Of a DNA stretch of 64,000 nt, positions 27,019 to 34,821 are shown piece after piece (the first letter of the stretch is position 1; each line of letters starts with the position of its first letter). The notes below the pieces were generated by a model that worked only from the letters and a program-made list of their open reading frames with translations, had not been told where the DNA came from and did no database searches. The translations under genes were made by a program, and so were the position numbers. Origin of the DNA: Humibacillus xanthopallidus (lineage in GTDB: Bacteria > Actinomycetota > Actinomycetes > Actinomycetales > Dermatophilaceae); contig NZ_VFPM01000002.1 in the NCBI RefSeq assembly GCF_006716675.1, positions 1,513,622-1,577,621 of the forward strand, written 5' to 3'.

Positions 27019-27396
27019 ATGAGTGTCGAGACGAACGCTTCTCCCGCCGAGGTGCAGACCGAGGCTCCCGCCCACGGTGTCGTCCTCACCGACGTCGCCG
27101 CCACGAAGGTCAAGAGCCTGCTCGAGCAGGAGGGTCGCGACGACCTGCGCCTGCGCGTGGGCGTGCAGCCCGGCGGCTGCTCCGGCCTGATCTACCAGCT
27201 CTACTTCGACGAGCGCAGCCTCGACGGTGACCTCGTGCGCGACTTCGACGGTGTCGAGGTCGTCGTCGACCGGATGAGCTCTCCCTACCTCGAGGGCGCG
27301 ACCATCGACTTCGCCGACACGATCGAGAAGCAGGGCTTCACGATCGACAACCCCAACGCGGGCAGCAGCTGCGCGTGCGGCGACTCGTTCAGCTGA
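27019..27396 (+). CDS. erpA: HesB/IscA-type iron-sulfur cluster insertion protein
   Basis: 125-residue A-type carrier that hands Fe-S clusters to apoproteins. The three cluster cysteines are in GGCSGLIYQLYFDE (Cys54) and SSCACGDSFS (Cys118 and Cys120). The first 20 residues are an unstructured extension. GAAGGA precedes the ATG. Upstream TATCCT near 26936 can serve as its own -10. In M. tuberculosis the homologue (Rv2204c) is next to adoK and ctaC, as here; QcrA and the dehydrogenases need clusters, which suits the location. Confidence 0.92.
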   Translation: MSVETNASPAEVQTEAPAHGVVLTDVAATKVKSLLEQEGRDDLRLRVGVQPGGCSGLIYQLYFDERSLDGDLVRDFDGVEVVVDRMSSPYLEGATIDFADTIEKQGFTIDNPNAGSSCACGDSFS

Positions 27397-27420
27397 TCGA
27401 GCAGCACCACCAGCACCTCC

Positions 27421-27453
27421 CGAAGGGCCCGACCGTCACGGTCGGGCCCTTCG
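27421..27453 (+). terminator. Hairpin terminator after erpA
   Basis: Perfect 15-bp stem (27421-27435 with 27439-27453), loop TCA, with the same CGAAGGGCC-type arms seen at 5377. The next promoter (TAGGTT 27459-27464) begins six bases later. Confidence 0.88.
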
Positions 27454-27470
27454 CGCGCTAGGTTTCCGGT

Positions 27471-28457
27471 GTGCAGATCGCAATTGCCGGATCCATCGCC
27501 ACCGACCACCTCATGACGTTCGAGGGCTCCTTCAAGGACTCCCTCGTCGTCGAGCAGCTCGACAAGATCTCGCTCTCCTTCCTCACCGGCGACCTCCAGG
27601 TGAGGCGCGGGGGAGTGGCCGCCAACATCGCCTTCGGCATGGCCGGCCTCGGGCTGCGCCCGATCCTCGTCGGCGCGGTCGGTGAGGACTTCGCCGACTA
27701 CCGGTCCTGGCTGGAGCGCCACGGCGTCGACTGCACGTCGGTGCACTACTCCGAGAGCCAGCACACGGCTCGCTTCATCTGCACGACCGACAACGACATG
27801 GCGCAGATCGCGACCTTCTACGCCGGGGCGATGAGCGAGGCCCGCGACATCGAGCTCGCTCCCGTCGCCGACCGCGTCGGAGGGCTCGACCTCGTGCTCG
27901 TCGGCGCCGACGACCCCGAGGCGATGGCCCGCCACACGGAGGAGTGCCGCTCGCGGGGCATCCCCTTCATCGCCGACCCCTCCCAGCAGCTCGCCTTCTC
28001 CGACGGCGAGGGCATCCGCGGCCTCATCGACGGCGCGACGATCCTCTTCACCAACGAGTATGAGGCGCACCTCACCGAGCAGAAGACCGGGTGGAACCAC
28101 GACGAGATCCTCGACCGGGTCGGCACGCGGGTCATCACCCGCGGCTCGGGCGGGGTGACGATCCACCGCAAGGACGCGGAGACGATCACCGTCCCCGTCG
28201 CCCGCGAGGTGCGCCGCGCCGACCCGACGGGCGTCGGCGACGCGTTCCGCGCCGGCTTCATCACCGGCCTCGCAGCGGGCCTCACCACCCGGCGGTGCGC
28301 CGAGCTCGGCTCGATGCTCGCCACCTACGTCATCGAGACGGTGGGCACCCAGGAGTACGTCCTCAGCAAGGCGCACTTCCTCGCGCGCCTCGCCGAGGCC
28401 TACGGCCCGGAGTCGGCCGCCGAGATCGAGCCGCACATCGTCTGCCACCGGCCGTAG
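27471..28457 (+). CDS. adoK: PfkB-family kinase, probably adenosine kinase
   Basis: 328-residue ribokinase-fold kinase with the substrate-lid segment RRGGVAANIAFGMAGLG and the catalytic/anion-hole motif DPTGVGDAFRAGF (Asp is the base). The assignment as adenosine kinase comes from the same neighbourhood (HesB and ctaC) as mycobacterial AdoK and from the similar N-terminus MQIAIAGSIATDHLM; another nucleoside or sugar is possible. GTG at 27471 is six bases after TAGGTT, a leaderless arrangement. Confidence 0.85.
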   Translation: MQIAIAGSIATDHLMTFEGSFKDSLVVEQLDKISLSFLTGDLQVRRGGVAANIAFGMAGLGLRPILVGAVGEDFADYRSWLERHGVDCTSVHYSESQHTARFICTTDNDMAQIATFYAGAMSEARDIELAPVADRVGGLDLVLVGADDPEAMARHTEECRSRGIPFIADPSQQLAFSDGEGIRGLIDGATILFTNEYEAHLTEQKTGWNHDEILDRVGTRVITRGSGGVTIHRKDAETITVPVAREVRRADPTGVGDAFRAGFITGLAAGLTTRRCAELGSMLATYVIETVGTQEYVLSKAHFLARLAEAYGPESAAEIEPHIVCHRP

Positions 28458-28488
28458 TCGCCCCGGTCCGCCGCCCTCGCGCCACGAC

Positions 28489-29163
28489 GTGCCCATCCCG
28501 CCGCCCCCGACGAACTGGGACTTCGCGCTCGACCAGGTCGCGCCCGGCGACGACCTGATCGGCGTGGGTGCCGACCTCGACGTCAGCACCCTCTACGCCG
28601 CCTACACGCAGGGCGTCTTCCCGATGGGCATCGGTGAGCACGGCGCCCCGCCGATCGGGTGGTGGTCGCCCGACCCCAGGGGCGTGCTGCGGCTCGACGA
28701 CCTCCGGGTGCCCCGGTCGCTGCGCAAGTCGATGCGCCACCTCGAGGTGCGGGTCGACACCGCCTTCGAGGCCGTCGTGGCCGCGTGCGCCGACCCCGAC
28801 CGCGACGGCCGCTGGATCACTCCCGAGGTGGCGCACGCGTATGCCGCGCTGCACGAGGCCGGCTGGGCGCACTCCGTCGAGACGTGGCAGGACGACCGTC
28901 TCGTCGGCGGCCTCTACGGGGTGGCCATCGGTGGCCTCTTCGCGGGCGAGTCGATGTTCCACACCGTGCGCGACGCCTCCAAGGCGGCGCTCGTCGCGCT
29001 GCGCGACCTGCTGGCCGCCGACGGCGACCCGCGCCGCCTCATCGACGTGCAGTGGCGCACCGACCACCTCGCGACCCTCGGCGTGAGCGAGATGACGCGC
29101 GAGGACTACCTCCGTGGCCTGCCGGAGGTTCTCAGCGCTCCGCTGCCGGCCCTGTGGGCGTGA
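28489..29163 (+). CDS. aat: Leucyl/phenylalanyl-tRNA--protein transferase
   Basis: 224-residue enzyme that adds Leu or Phe to the N-terminus of proteins starting with Lys or Arg, marking them for ClpAP/ClpS. Motifs: GVFPMGIG, WWSPDPRGVL and GGLYGVAIGGLFAGESMF. GTG start follows adoK by 31 bases; no good ribosome site is visible. The last 32 bases overlap the 3' end of the convergent tusA-like gene. Confidence 0.92.
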   Translation: MPIPPPPTNWDFALDQVAPGDDLIGVGADLDVSTLYAAYTQGVFPMGIGEHGAPPIGWWSPDPRGVLRLDDLRVPRSLRKSMRHLEVRVDTAFEAVVAACADPDRDGRWITPEVAHAYAALHEAGWAHSVETWQDDRLVGGLYGVAIGGLFAGESMFHTVRDASKAALVALRDLLAADGDPRRLIDVQWRTDHLATLGVSEMTREDYLRGLPEVLSAPLPALWA

Positions 29164-29404
29164 CCTCGACGACGTATGCCGTGTGGTCGGCCTCCGCCTC
29201 CGCGCCGACGAAGCGCTGACCGCGCATCCGGCACCAGGCGGGCACGTCGGAGGCTGCCGCCGGGTCGGTGGCGAGCACCCGGACCGTCACCGGCACCTCT
29301 CCCGGAGGCAGCCCGCGCACGAGCCGCGCCAGGCGGATGACCGGCAGGGGGCAGCGCTCACCGCGGGCGTCGACGACGAGGGGCTCGTCCGGGGATGCGC
29401 TCAC
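29132..29404 (-). CDS. TusA-family sulfur carrier
   Basis: 90-residue protein with the CPxP motif (DARGERCPLPVIRLAR); the cysteine of this motif carries persulfide in the family. GTG overlaps the stop of the desulfurase-like gene by four bases (GTGA), so the two are made together as a donor/carrier pair. In some actinobacteria these two are fused (recalled). The 3' end overlaps aat. Confidence 0.88.
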   Translation of the reverse strand: MSASPDEPLVVDARGERCPLPVIRLARLVRGLPPGEVPVTVRVLATDPAAASDVPAWCRMRGQRFVGAEAEADHTAYVVEVTPTGPAAER

Positions 29405-30615
29405 AGGTCACCGACCCCGAGCTCGGAGCGCACGCGCGCCACCGTCGGGGCGAGGACGGCGCAGAAGTCGGCCACGTCGGCCTCGATCGCGGGTGAGACG
29501 GCCGGCAGGGGGAGCGTGACGCGGACGTTTCCGTGGGTCAGCACGCCCATCGCCGCGAGCACGTGACTCGGCTCGAGCGTGCTCGACGTGCACGCCGAAC
29601 CGCTCGCGACGGCATACCCCTGCTGGTCGAGGGCACCGACGAGCGCCTCGCCGTCGACGTAGAGGCTCGAGAAGGTGACGACGTGGGGCAGCCGGTCGTC
29701 GGGGTCGCCGACGACGACGGTGTCAGGCACGCCCGCGGCCGCCTCGCGCACCGCGCCGACGAGCGAGCGGGTGCGGGCCTCGTCGGCCGCCGTCGTGGCG
29801 CTGGCCTGCTGCCAGGCCTCCGCGGCCGCCAGGGCGACGGGAACCCAGGGGCTGACGTCGGTGCGGCCGTGCTCGACGTCGGCGCGGGCGCCCGACCACT
29901 GCCAGCGCACGCCCTCACGGACGACAAGCACGCCGAGCGGGGGACCGCCCCAGGAGCGGGCGTCGCCGACGAGGACGTCCCAGTGCTCCGGCACGGCGTC
30001 GCGGCCGAGGCCCGCCATCGCGTCGACGACGAGCGGTATGCCGTGGGCCCGGGCGGCCGCGTGCGCGTCCTCGAGCGGCTGGCGGGTGCCGACCTCGCCG
30101 TTGGCGCTCTGCAGGGCCGCCACCACCGTGCCGGGAGCGGCGAGGGCCCGCTCCCACGTCTCGAGGTCGACCCGCCCGAGCCCGTCGACGGGCACCTCGG
30201 CGAGCAGCGCGGGATCGTCCGACCGGGCGGCGCGCGCGCGGGCCGGCACGAGGACTGCGGAGTGCTCGACCGCGGAGGCCACCGTCCGAGCGCCACGCCG
30301 GCGGGCGGCATACCGCACCCCGTCGATCGCGCGCTCGAGCGCCGTCGGGCCGCTCGGCAGCAGGCTCACCTCGACGGGGCGCACCCCGAGACCGCTCGCG
30401 ATGACCTCGCGGGAACGGTCGAGCAGGGCCCGCGCGGTGCGGCCCTCGGCGTGGAGGCGGGCGGGGTCGGCCCAGCCGGCTGAGAGGGCGGCGACGAGGG
30501 TGTCGCGGGCGACGGGGTGGAGGGGCCCCGAGGCAGCGTCGAGGAGCCGACGGCGGCCGTCGGGCGCCGGAGTCTGCGGGGGTCCAACGTTCGTTCCCGG
30601 ATCGTGACTGGGCAC
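29401..30615 (-). CDS. Cysteine desulfurase-like class V aminotransferase lacking the PLP lysine
   Basis: 404-residue fold-type I protein. Family features kept: SAVEHSAVLVP (active-site His), ANGEVGTRQPLEDA, and the C-terminal persulfide-cysteine loop GSACTSSTLEPSHVLAAMG. The PLP lysine should stand in a segment like SAHKWGGP; here it is GDARSWGGPPLGVL, with Ser at the Lys position (bases near 29955). Without this Lys normal desulfurase chemistry is not expected. TAACGT six bases before the GTG makes a leaderless start. It heads a two-gene unit with the TusA-like protein. Confidence 0.85.
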   Translation of the reverse strand: MPSHDPGTNVGPPQTPAPDGRRRLLDAASGPLHPVARDTLVAALSAGWADPARLHAEGRTARALLDRSREVIASGLGVRPVEVSLLPSGPTALERAIDGVRYAARRRGARTVASAVEHSAVLVPARARAARSDDPALLAEVPVDGLGRVDLETWERALAAPGTVVAALQSANGEVGTRQPLEDAHAAARAHGIPLVVDAMAGLGRDAVPEHWDVLVGDARSWGGPPLGVLVVREGVRWQWSGARADVEHGRTDVSPWVPVALAAAEAWQQASATTAADEARTRSLVGAVREAAAGVPDTVVVGDPDDRLPHVVTFSSLYVDGEALVGALDQQGYAVASGSACTSSTLEPSHVLAAMGVLTHGNVRVTLPLPAVSPAIEADVADFCAVLAPTVARVRSELGVGDL

Positions 30616-30759
30616 GGCGCAACGTTAGCCACCCCTGCGGACAACCCGGAGGACGGGGCGGTAGGGTTCGGTGGTGGGCACCTCGCTGCCCGGATGCAGT
30701 TGTGAGATCGCTCGGAGGCGCCCCTCGGGCGCCCGCGGACGGAACGAAAGGTGCACCTG

Positions 30760-31671
30760 GTGCCTGAGCACGACGAGACCCCGGCGACTACGCCGGTGGT
30801 GACAGACCCTCGACGGCGTCGGCGCGCCGCGAAGGCGGCCCCCGTCGCGGCGCTGGTCGCGCTGGCCCTCGCAGGGTGCCAGGGCGAGGTCTCCAACGGC
30901 TTCCTGCCCAAGGCCGTGTCCGAGGGTGGTCAGCGCGTCACCGACCTGTGGGTCGGCAGCTGGATCGCCGTCCTGCTCGTCGGCATCCTCACGTGGGGCC
31001 TGATGCTCTACGCCGCCGTGCGCTTCCGCAAGCGCAAGGGCGACGAGACCCTCCCGGTGCAGCTGCGCTACAACGTGCCGATGGAGCTGCTCTACACGGT
31101 CATCCCCGTCTTCATGGTCGCCGTGTTCTTCTGGTACACCGCGCGTGACGAGGCGGCGCTGGTCAGCACGAGCGCCAAGCCCGACGTCACGGTCAGCGTC
31201 GTCGCCAAGCAGTGGAGCTGGGACTTCAACTACGTCGACTCCAACGTCCACGAGACCGGGGTCCACGTCGACCCGAGCGACCCCAACGCCCGCGACGAGA
31301 TGCCCGTGCTCTACCTGCCCGTCAACAAGCGCGTCGAGTTCGTGCTCAATGCCCGCGACGTCATCCACAGCTTCTGGGTGCCGCAGTTCCTCATGAAGAT
31401 GGACATGATCCCGGGCAAGACCAACAAGTTCCAGGTCGTCCCGACCCAGACGGGCACCTTCCAGGGCAAGTGCGCCGAGCTCTGCGGCGCCTACCACTCG
31501 CAGATGCTCTTCATGGTCAAGGTCGTCACGCAGGACGAGTACGACGCCGCGATGAAGCGTTTCGCCGACCTCGGCCAGACCGGCCTCATCCCCGTCGACG
31601 CCAGCCGCGAGCAGATGGTGCCCGCCGACGCCGACAAGATCCCCGCACCCGCACGCACTGGGAGCAACTGA
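30760..31671 (+). CDS. ctaC: Cytochrome c oxidase subunit II (aa3 type)
   Basis: 303-residue lipoprotein subunit that carries the CuA centre and accepts electrons from the bc1 complex. The N-terminus is basic and ends in a lipobox LALAGC (Cys40); two membrane spans follow (about 65-90 and 107-127). The CuA ligands are in [12 protein letters not shown] and the conserved His of [11 protein letters not shown] at 30760 has GAAAGG eight bases upstream; a GTG nine bases earlier is less well placed. The stop overlaps the ctaD start (TGATG). Confidence 0.95.
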   Translation: MPEHDETPATTPVVTDPRRRRRAAKAAPVAALVALALAGCQGEVSNGFLPKAVSEGGQRVTDLWVGSWIAVLLVGILTWGLMLYAAVRFRKRKGDETLPVQLRYNVPMELLYTVIPVFMVAVFFWYTARDEAALVSTSAKPDVTVSVVAKQWSWDFNYVDSNVHETGVHVDPSDPNARDEMPVLYLPVNKRVEFVLNARDVIHSFWVPQFLMKMDMIPGKTNKFQVVPTQTGTFQGKCAELCGAYHSQMLFMVKVVTQDEYDAAMKRFADLGQTGLIPVDASREQMVPADADKIPAPARTGSN

Positions 31672-33434
31672 TGACCTCCACAACGTTCAACCGGGAAGCC
31701 CAGGTGCCGTCGGCGACGATGGAGCGCAAGCGGTCCACGAAGGGGCAGACCTTCGTCCGCTACGTCACGACGACCGACCACAAGGTCATCGGCAACCTCT
31801 ACTTCATCACCTCGTTCGTCTTCTTCCTGCTCGGCGGCGTCATGGCGCTGTTCATCCGCGCCGAGCTCTTCGCGCCGGGTCTGCAGATCGTCGACAACCC
31901 GGAGCAGTTCAACCAGCTCTTCACGATGCACGGCACGATCATGCTGCTGCTCTTCGCGACGCCGCTCTTCGCCGGCTTCTCCAACGCGCTCATGCCGCTG
32001 CAGATCGGCGCCCCGGACGTCGCGTTCCCGCGCCTCAACATGTTCGCCTACTGGCTCTACCTCTTCGGTGGGCTCATCGCGTCGGCGGGCTTCCTCACGC
32101 CCCAGGGTGCCGCGTCCTTCGGCTGGTTCGCCTACGCACCGCTCTCCGACGTCAGCTACTCGCCGGGCGTCGGCGGCGACCTCTGGGTCTTCGGTCTCGC
32201 CCTCGGTGGCTTCGGCACGATCCTCGGTGCCGTCAACTTCGTCACGACGATCGTGTGCATGCGCGCCCCCGGCATGACGATGTTCCGGATGCCGATCTTC
32301 ACGTGGACGGTTCTCGTCACGTCGCTGCTCGTGCTCGTCGTTTTCCCGATCCTCGCGGCCGCGCTCTTCGCCCTCGGTGGTGACCGGCGCTTCGGGATGC
32401 ACATCTTCGACGCCGAGAACGGTGGGGCCATGTTGTGGCAGCACCTCTTCTGGTTCTTCGGCCACCCCGAGGTCTACATCATCGCCCTGCCCTTCTTCGG
32501 CATCATCAGCGAGATCCTGCCGGTCTTCTCGCGCAAGCCGATCTTCGGCTACAAGACGCTCGTCTTCGCGACCATCGCGATCGCGGCCCTCTCGGCCAGC
32601 GTCTGGGCCCACCACATGTACGTCACCGGCCAGGTGCTGCTGCCCTTCTTCGCCGTGATGACGATGCTCATCGCCGTGCCGACCGGCGTGAAGTTCTTCA
32701 ACTGGATCGGCACGATGTGGGGCGGCAAGGTCGTCATGGCCACCCCGATGCTGTGGGCGATGGGCTTCCTCGTCACCTTCCTCTTCGGCGGCCTGACGGG
32801 CATCATCCTCGCGAGCCCCGCACTCGACTTCCACCTCTCCGACAGCTACTTCGTCGTCGCCCACTTCCACTACACCGTCTTCGGCACTGTGGTCTTCGCG
32901 ATGTTCGCCGGCTACTACTTCTGGTGGCCCAAGCTGACCGGCAGGATGCTCGACGAGCGGCTCGGCAAGATCCACTTCTGGATGCTCTTCATCGGCTTCC
33001 ACATGACCTTCCTCATCCAGCACTGGCTGGGTATCGAGGGCATGGCGCGTCGCTACCCGGACTACCTCCCGGCGGAGGGCTTCCAGCCGGCCAACGTCGT
33101 CTCGAGCATCGGCGCCTTCCTGCTCGGCGCCTCGATGATCCCGTTCATGTACAACGTCTGGAAGACGTGGAAGAAGGCCCCCCTCGTCACCTCCGACGAC
33201 CCGTGGGGCTACGGCGCCTCGCTCGAGTGGGCGACGTCCTGCCCGCCGCCGCGCCACAACTTCACGTCGCTGCCGCGGATCCGCTCCGAGCGCCCCGCCT
33301 TCGACCTGCACCACCCGGAGGCCGCACCCGGCGCCCGCCCGGTCGCAGACCAGGGCACTCTTGTGCAGGTGATGGGTCCGGCCGACGTCGAGGCCGAGCA
33401 CACGACGGCCCGCACGGGCGAGAAGGAGAACTGA
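31671..33434 (+). CDS. ctaD: Cytochrome c oxidase subunit I
   Basis: 587-residue haem a/a3-CuB subunit with 12 membrane spans; reduces oxygen to water and pumps protons. Haem and copper ligands are visible in [29 protein letters not shown] (His-Pro-Glu-Val-Tyr) and WAHHMYVTG, and [15 protein letters not shown] holds the last haem histidines. The soluble tail of about 60 residues is typical for actinobacteria. ctaF follows after three bases. Confidence 0.97.
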   Translation: MTSTTFNREAQVPSATMERKRSTKGQTFVRYVTTTDHKVIGNLYFITSFVFFLLGGVMALFIRAELFAPGLQIVDNPEQFNQLFTMHGTIMLLLFATPLFAGFSNALMPLQIGAPDVAFPRLNMFAYWLYLFGGLIASAGFLTPQGAASFGWFAYAPLSDVSYSPGVGGDLWVFGLALGGFGTILGAVNFVTTIVCMRAPGMTMFRMPIFTWTVLVTSLLVLVVFPILAAALFALGGDRRFGMHIFDAENGGAMLWQHLFWFFGHPEVYIIALPFFGIISEILPVFSRKPIFGYKTLVFATIAIAALSASVWAHHMYVTGQVLLPFFAVMTMLIAVPTGVKFFNWIGTMWGGKVVMATPMLWAMGFLVTFLFGGLTGIILASPALDFHLSDSYFVVAHFHYTVFGTVVFAMFAGYYFWWPKLTGRMLDERLGKIHFWMLFIGFHMTFLIQHWLGIEGMARRYPDYLPAEGFQPANVVSSIGAFLLGASMIPFMYNVWKTWKKAPLVTSDDPWGYGASLEWATSCPPPRHNFTSLPRIRSERPAFDLHHPEAAPGARPVADQGTLVQVMGPADVEAEHTTARTGEKEN

Positions 33435-33437
33435 CCG

Positions 33438-33839
33438 ATGCGCGTCGAGACCAAGCTCTTCGTCTACCTCTGCATCTTCTTCATCCCCGTGGTGCTCATC
33501 TACGGGTTCTGGTCGAAGTGGCAGGAGCCGATCGGCGTCACCGCCCTCATCCTCACCGGGGCGCTGTTCGCCCTCTCCGGCTTCTACTTCTGGATGACCG
33601 GCAGGAAGCTCCCCCTTCGCCCGGAAGACAACATCAAGGGCGAGATCGACGAGCAGGAGGGCAACTACGGCTACTTCGTCGCGAGCTCGTGGACGCCGCT
33701 CTGGCTCGCCGGCTCCGGCGCTGTGATGTTCCTCGGGCTGGCTGTCGGCTGGTGGCTCTTCATCATCGGCGCAGCCTTCGGCATCGTGGCCGTGTGCCTG
33801 TGGGTGTTCGAGTCCTTCTCCGGCGAGTACTCCATCTGA
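33438..33839 (+). CDS. ctaF: Cytochrome c oxidase subunit IV (actinobacterial)
   Basis: 133-residue membrane protein with four hydrophobic segments (about 8-26, 34-52, 86-103 and 105-122). This is the small fourth subunit of the actinobacterial aa3 oxidase that joins the bc1-aa3 supercomplex. Tight spacing to ctaD and the terminator 24 bases after its stop define the end of the ctaC-ctaD-ctaF operon. Confidence 0.93.
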   Translation: MRVETKLFVYLCIFFIPVVLIYGFWSKWQEPIGVTALILTGALFALSGFYFWMTGRKLPLRPEDNIKGEIDEQEGNYGYFVASSWTPLWLAGSGAVMFLGLAVGWWLFIIGAAFGIVAVCLWVFESFSGEYSI

Positions 33840-34146
33840 CCCCCGCCACGCCTGTCTGACGACGAGAGGCCCGGACGCATCAGCGTCCGGGCCTCTCGCT
33901 TCGAGATCGGTGCCTCACGGGCCCTCGGGCCTGCGGTGCGATCGTGCTGGAGAGAACATCTGGGGGCACCTCCGTCCGATCGATCTATCGGTGCTTCGAC
34001 GGTAAGCCGCAACTGCTGTCGCGTAAAGGGGTCTGTCCACCGAAGCGTTGAAAGTGTCCCGCCTGCGAGACGCCCTCGAGTGCGAGCGGCATCGGGCCCT
34101 GCGGGCCACGTCGGCGTTCGTCAACCGGCAGGCGCGTCGGCGTCCG
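33840..34146. other. Intergenic region, 307 bases
   Basis: Apart from the ctaF terminator it contains the palindrome-like CCGATCGATCTATCGG at 33977-33992 and a locally less GC-rich stretch up to about 34050. No believable ORF: frames that cross it are continuations of shadow frames of the metallopeptidase gene. Confidence 0.6.
33863..33898 (+). terminator. Hairpin terminator after ctaF
   Basis: Perfect 16-bp stem (33863-33878 with 33883-33898), loop ATCA, beginning with CGAGAGGCCCGG. Placed just behind the cta operon. Confidence 0.9.
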
Positions 34147-34500
34147 TCAGCCCCAGCCGAGCTCGTGCAGCTGCTCGTCCGAGATGCCGAAGTGGTGGGC
34201 GATCTCGTGGACGACGGTGACGGCGATCTCCTCGCGCAGCTGCTCGGGGGAGTCGCAGAAGCGTTCGAGGGGGCCCTGGAAGATCGTGATGCGGTCGGGG
34301 AGGGACCCGGCGTCCCACCAGCCGTCGCGCTCGGTGAGCGGCACCCCGTCGTAGACCCCGAGCAGATCGGGGTCGTCCTGAGGCGGCTCGGGCTCGACGA
34401 GGATGACGACGTTGTCCATCGCCTGCGCCAGCTCCGGGGGGATCGAGTCGAGCGCGTCACCGACGGCCTGCTCGAACTCGGCGTCACTGAGGCGGTGCAT
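34147..34500 (-). CDS. Minimal zincin-type metallopeptidase, 117 aa
   Basis: Short protein of the MMP-like metallopeptidase family: an acidic body (DNVVILVEPEPPQDDPDLLG) and the zinc motif VVHEIAHHFGIS near residue 98. The family is common in actinobacteria, function unknown. ATG at 34498-34500 gives the usual N-terminus MHRLSDAEFEQAV; a GTG at 34521 in frame would add seven residues. The start codon lies inside one arm of a 22-bp perfect inverted repeat, so it would be fully paired in the mRNA. Confidence 0.87.
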   Translation of the reverse strand: MHRLSDAEFEQAVGDALDSIPPELAQAMDNVVILVEPEPPQDDPDLLGVYDGVPLTERDGWWDAGSLPDRITIFQGPLERFCDSPEQLREEIAVTVVHEIAHHFGISDEQLHELGWG

Positions 34501-34535
34501 GGGACAGAGTCTTCCATGCACCGCCTCAGTGACGC
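34481..34535. repeat. 22-bp perfect inverted repeat over a start codon
   Basis: 34481-34502 and 34514-34535 are exact reverse complements with an 11-base loop. The left arm is the first seven codons of the metallopeptidase gene plus two bases before the ATG; the right arm is its upstream leader. In the transcript this gives a stem of 22 bp with the AUG inside it. Confidence 0.95.
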
Positions 34536-34821
34536 GTCAGGCCCGGTCAGGGGCCGTTGGTTGAGGGGCTGTCGGGTGAGGTGCCCTCGGTCACGAGCCG
34601 TCGCCGTCGTGGCCTGGCGCCGCCGGAGCAGGCGTCTGCGAGAGGAGGCCGTCCGCCAGCTCGGAGTGCTGCTCGATGAGCTGGGAGTGCTCGACCCGGC
34701 GCTCGAGGGACTCGCCGGACGTGTCACCACAGAGCCCTGCGCGTCGGCGAGGATCGCAGCCTGGGGACAGCACAGCGGCCCGCCCCCCGGAGGGGGAGCG
34801 GGCCGCTGCGGGGAGCCGGCG
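34501..34821. other. Intergenic region, 321 bases
   Basis: It holds the right arm of the inverted repeat (34514-34535), an unexplained stretch at about 34560-34770 that is open in several frames but has no supported gene, and the qcrB terminator at 34773-34809. Confidence 0.6.
34773..34809 (-). terminator. Hairpin terminator after qcrB
   Basis: CAGCGGCCCG (34773-34782) pairs with CGGGCCGCTG (34799-34808 region), extended by CCCCC/GGGGG with a two-base bulge. It lies right behind the qcrB stop on the minus strand. Confidence 0.75.

Noticed and set aside
34591..34773. 60-codon minus-strand frame behind qcrB
   Set aside because: Starts inside the qcrB terminator hairpin, no ribosome site, no recognisable sequence.
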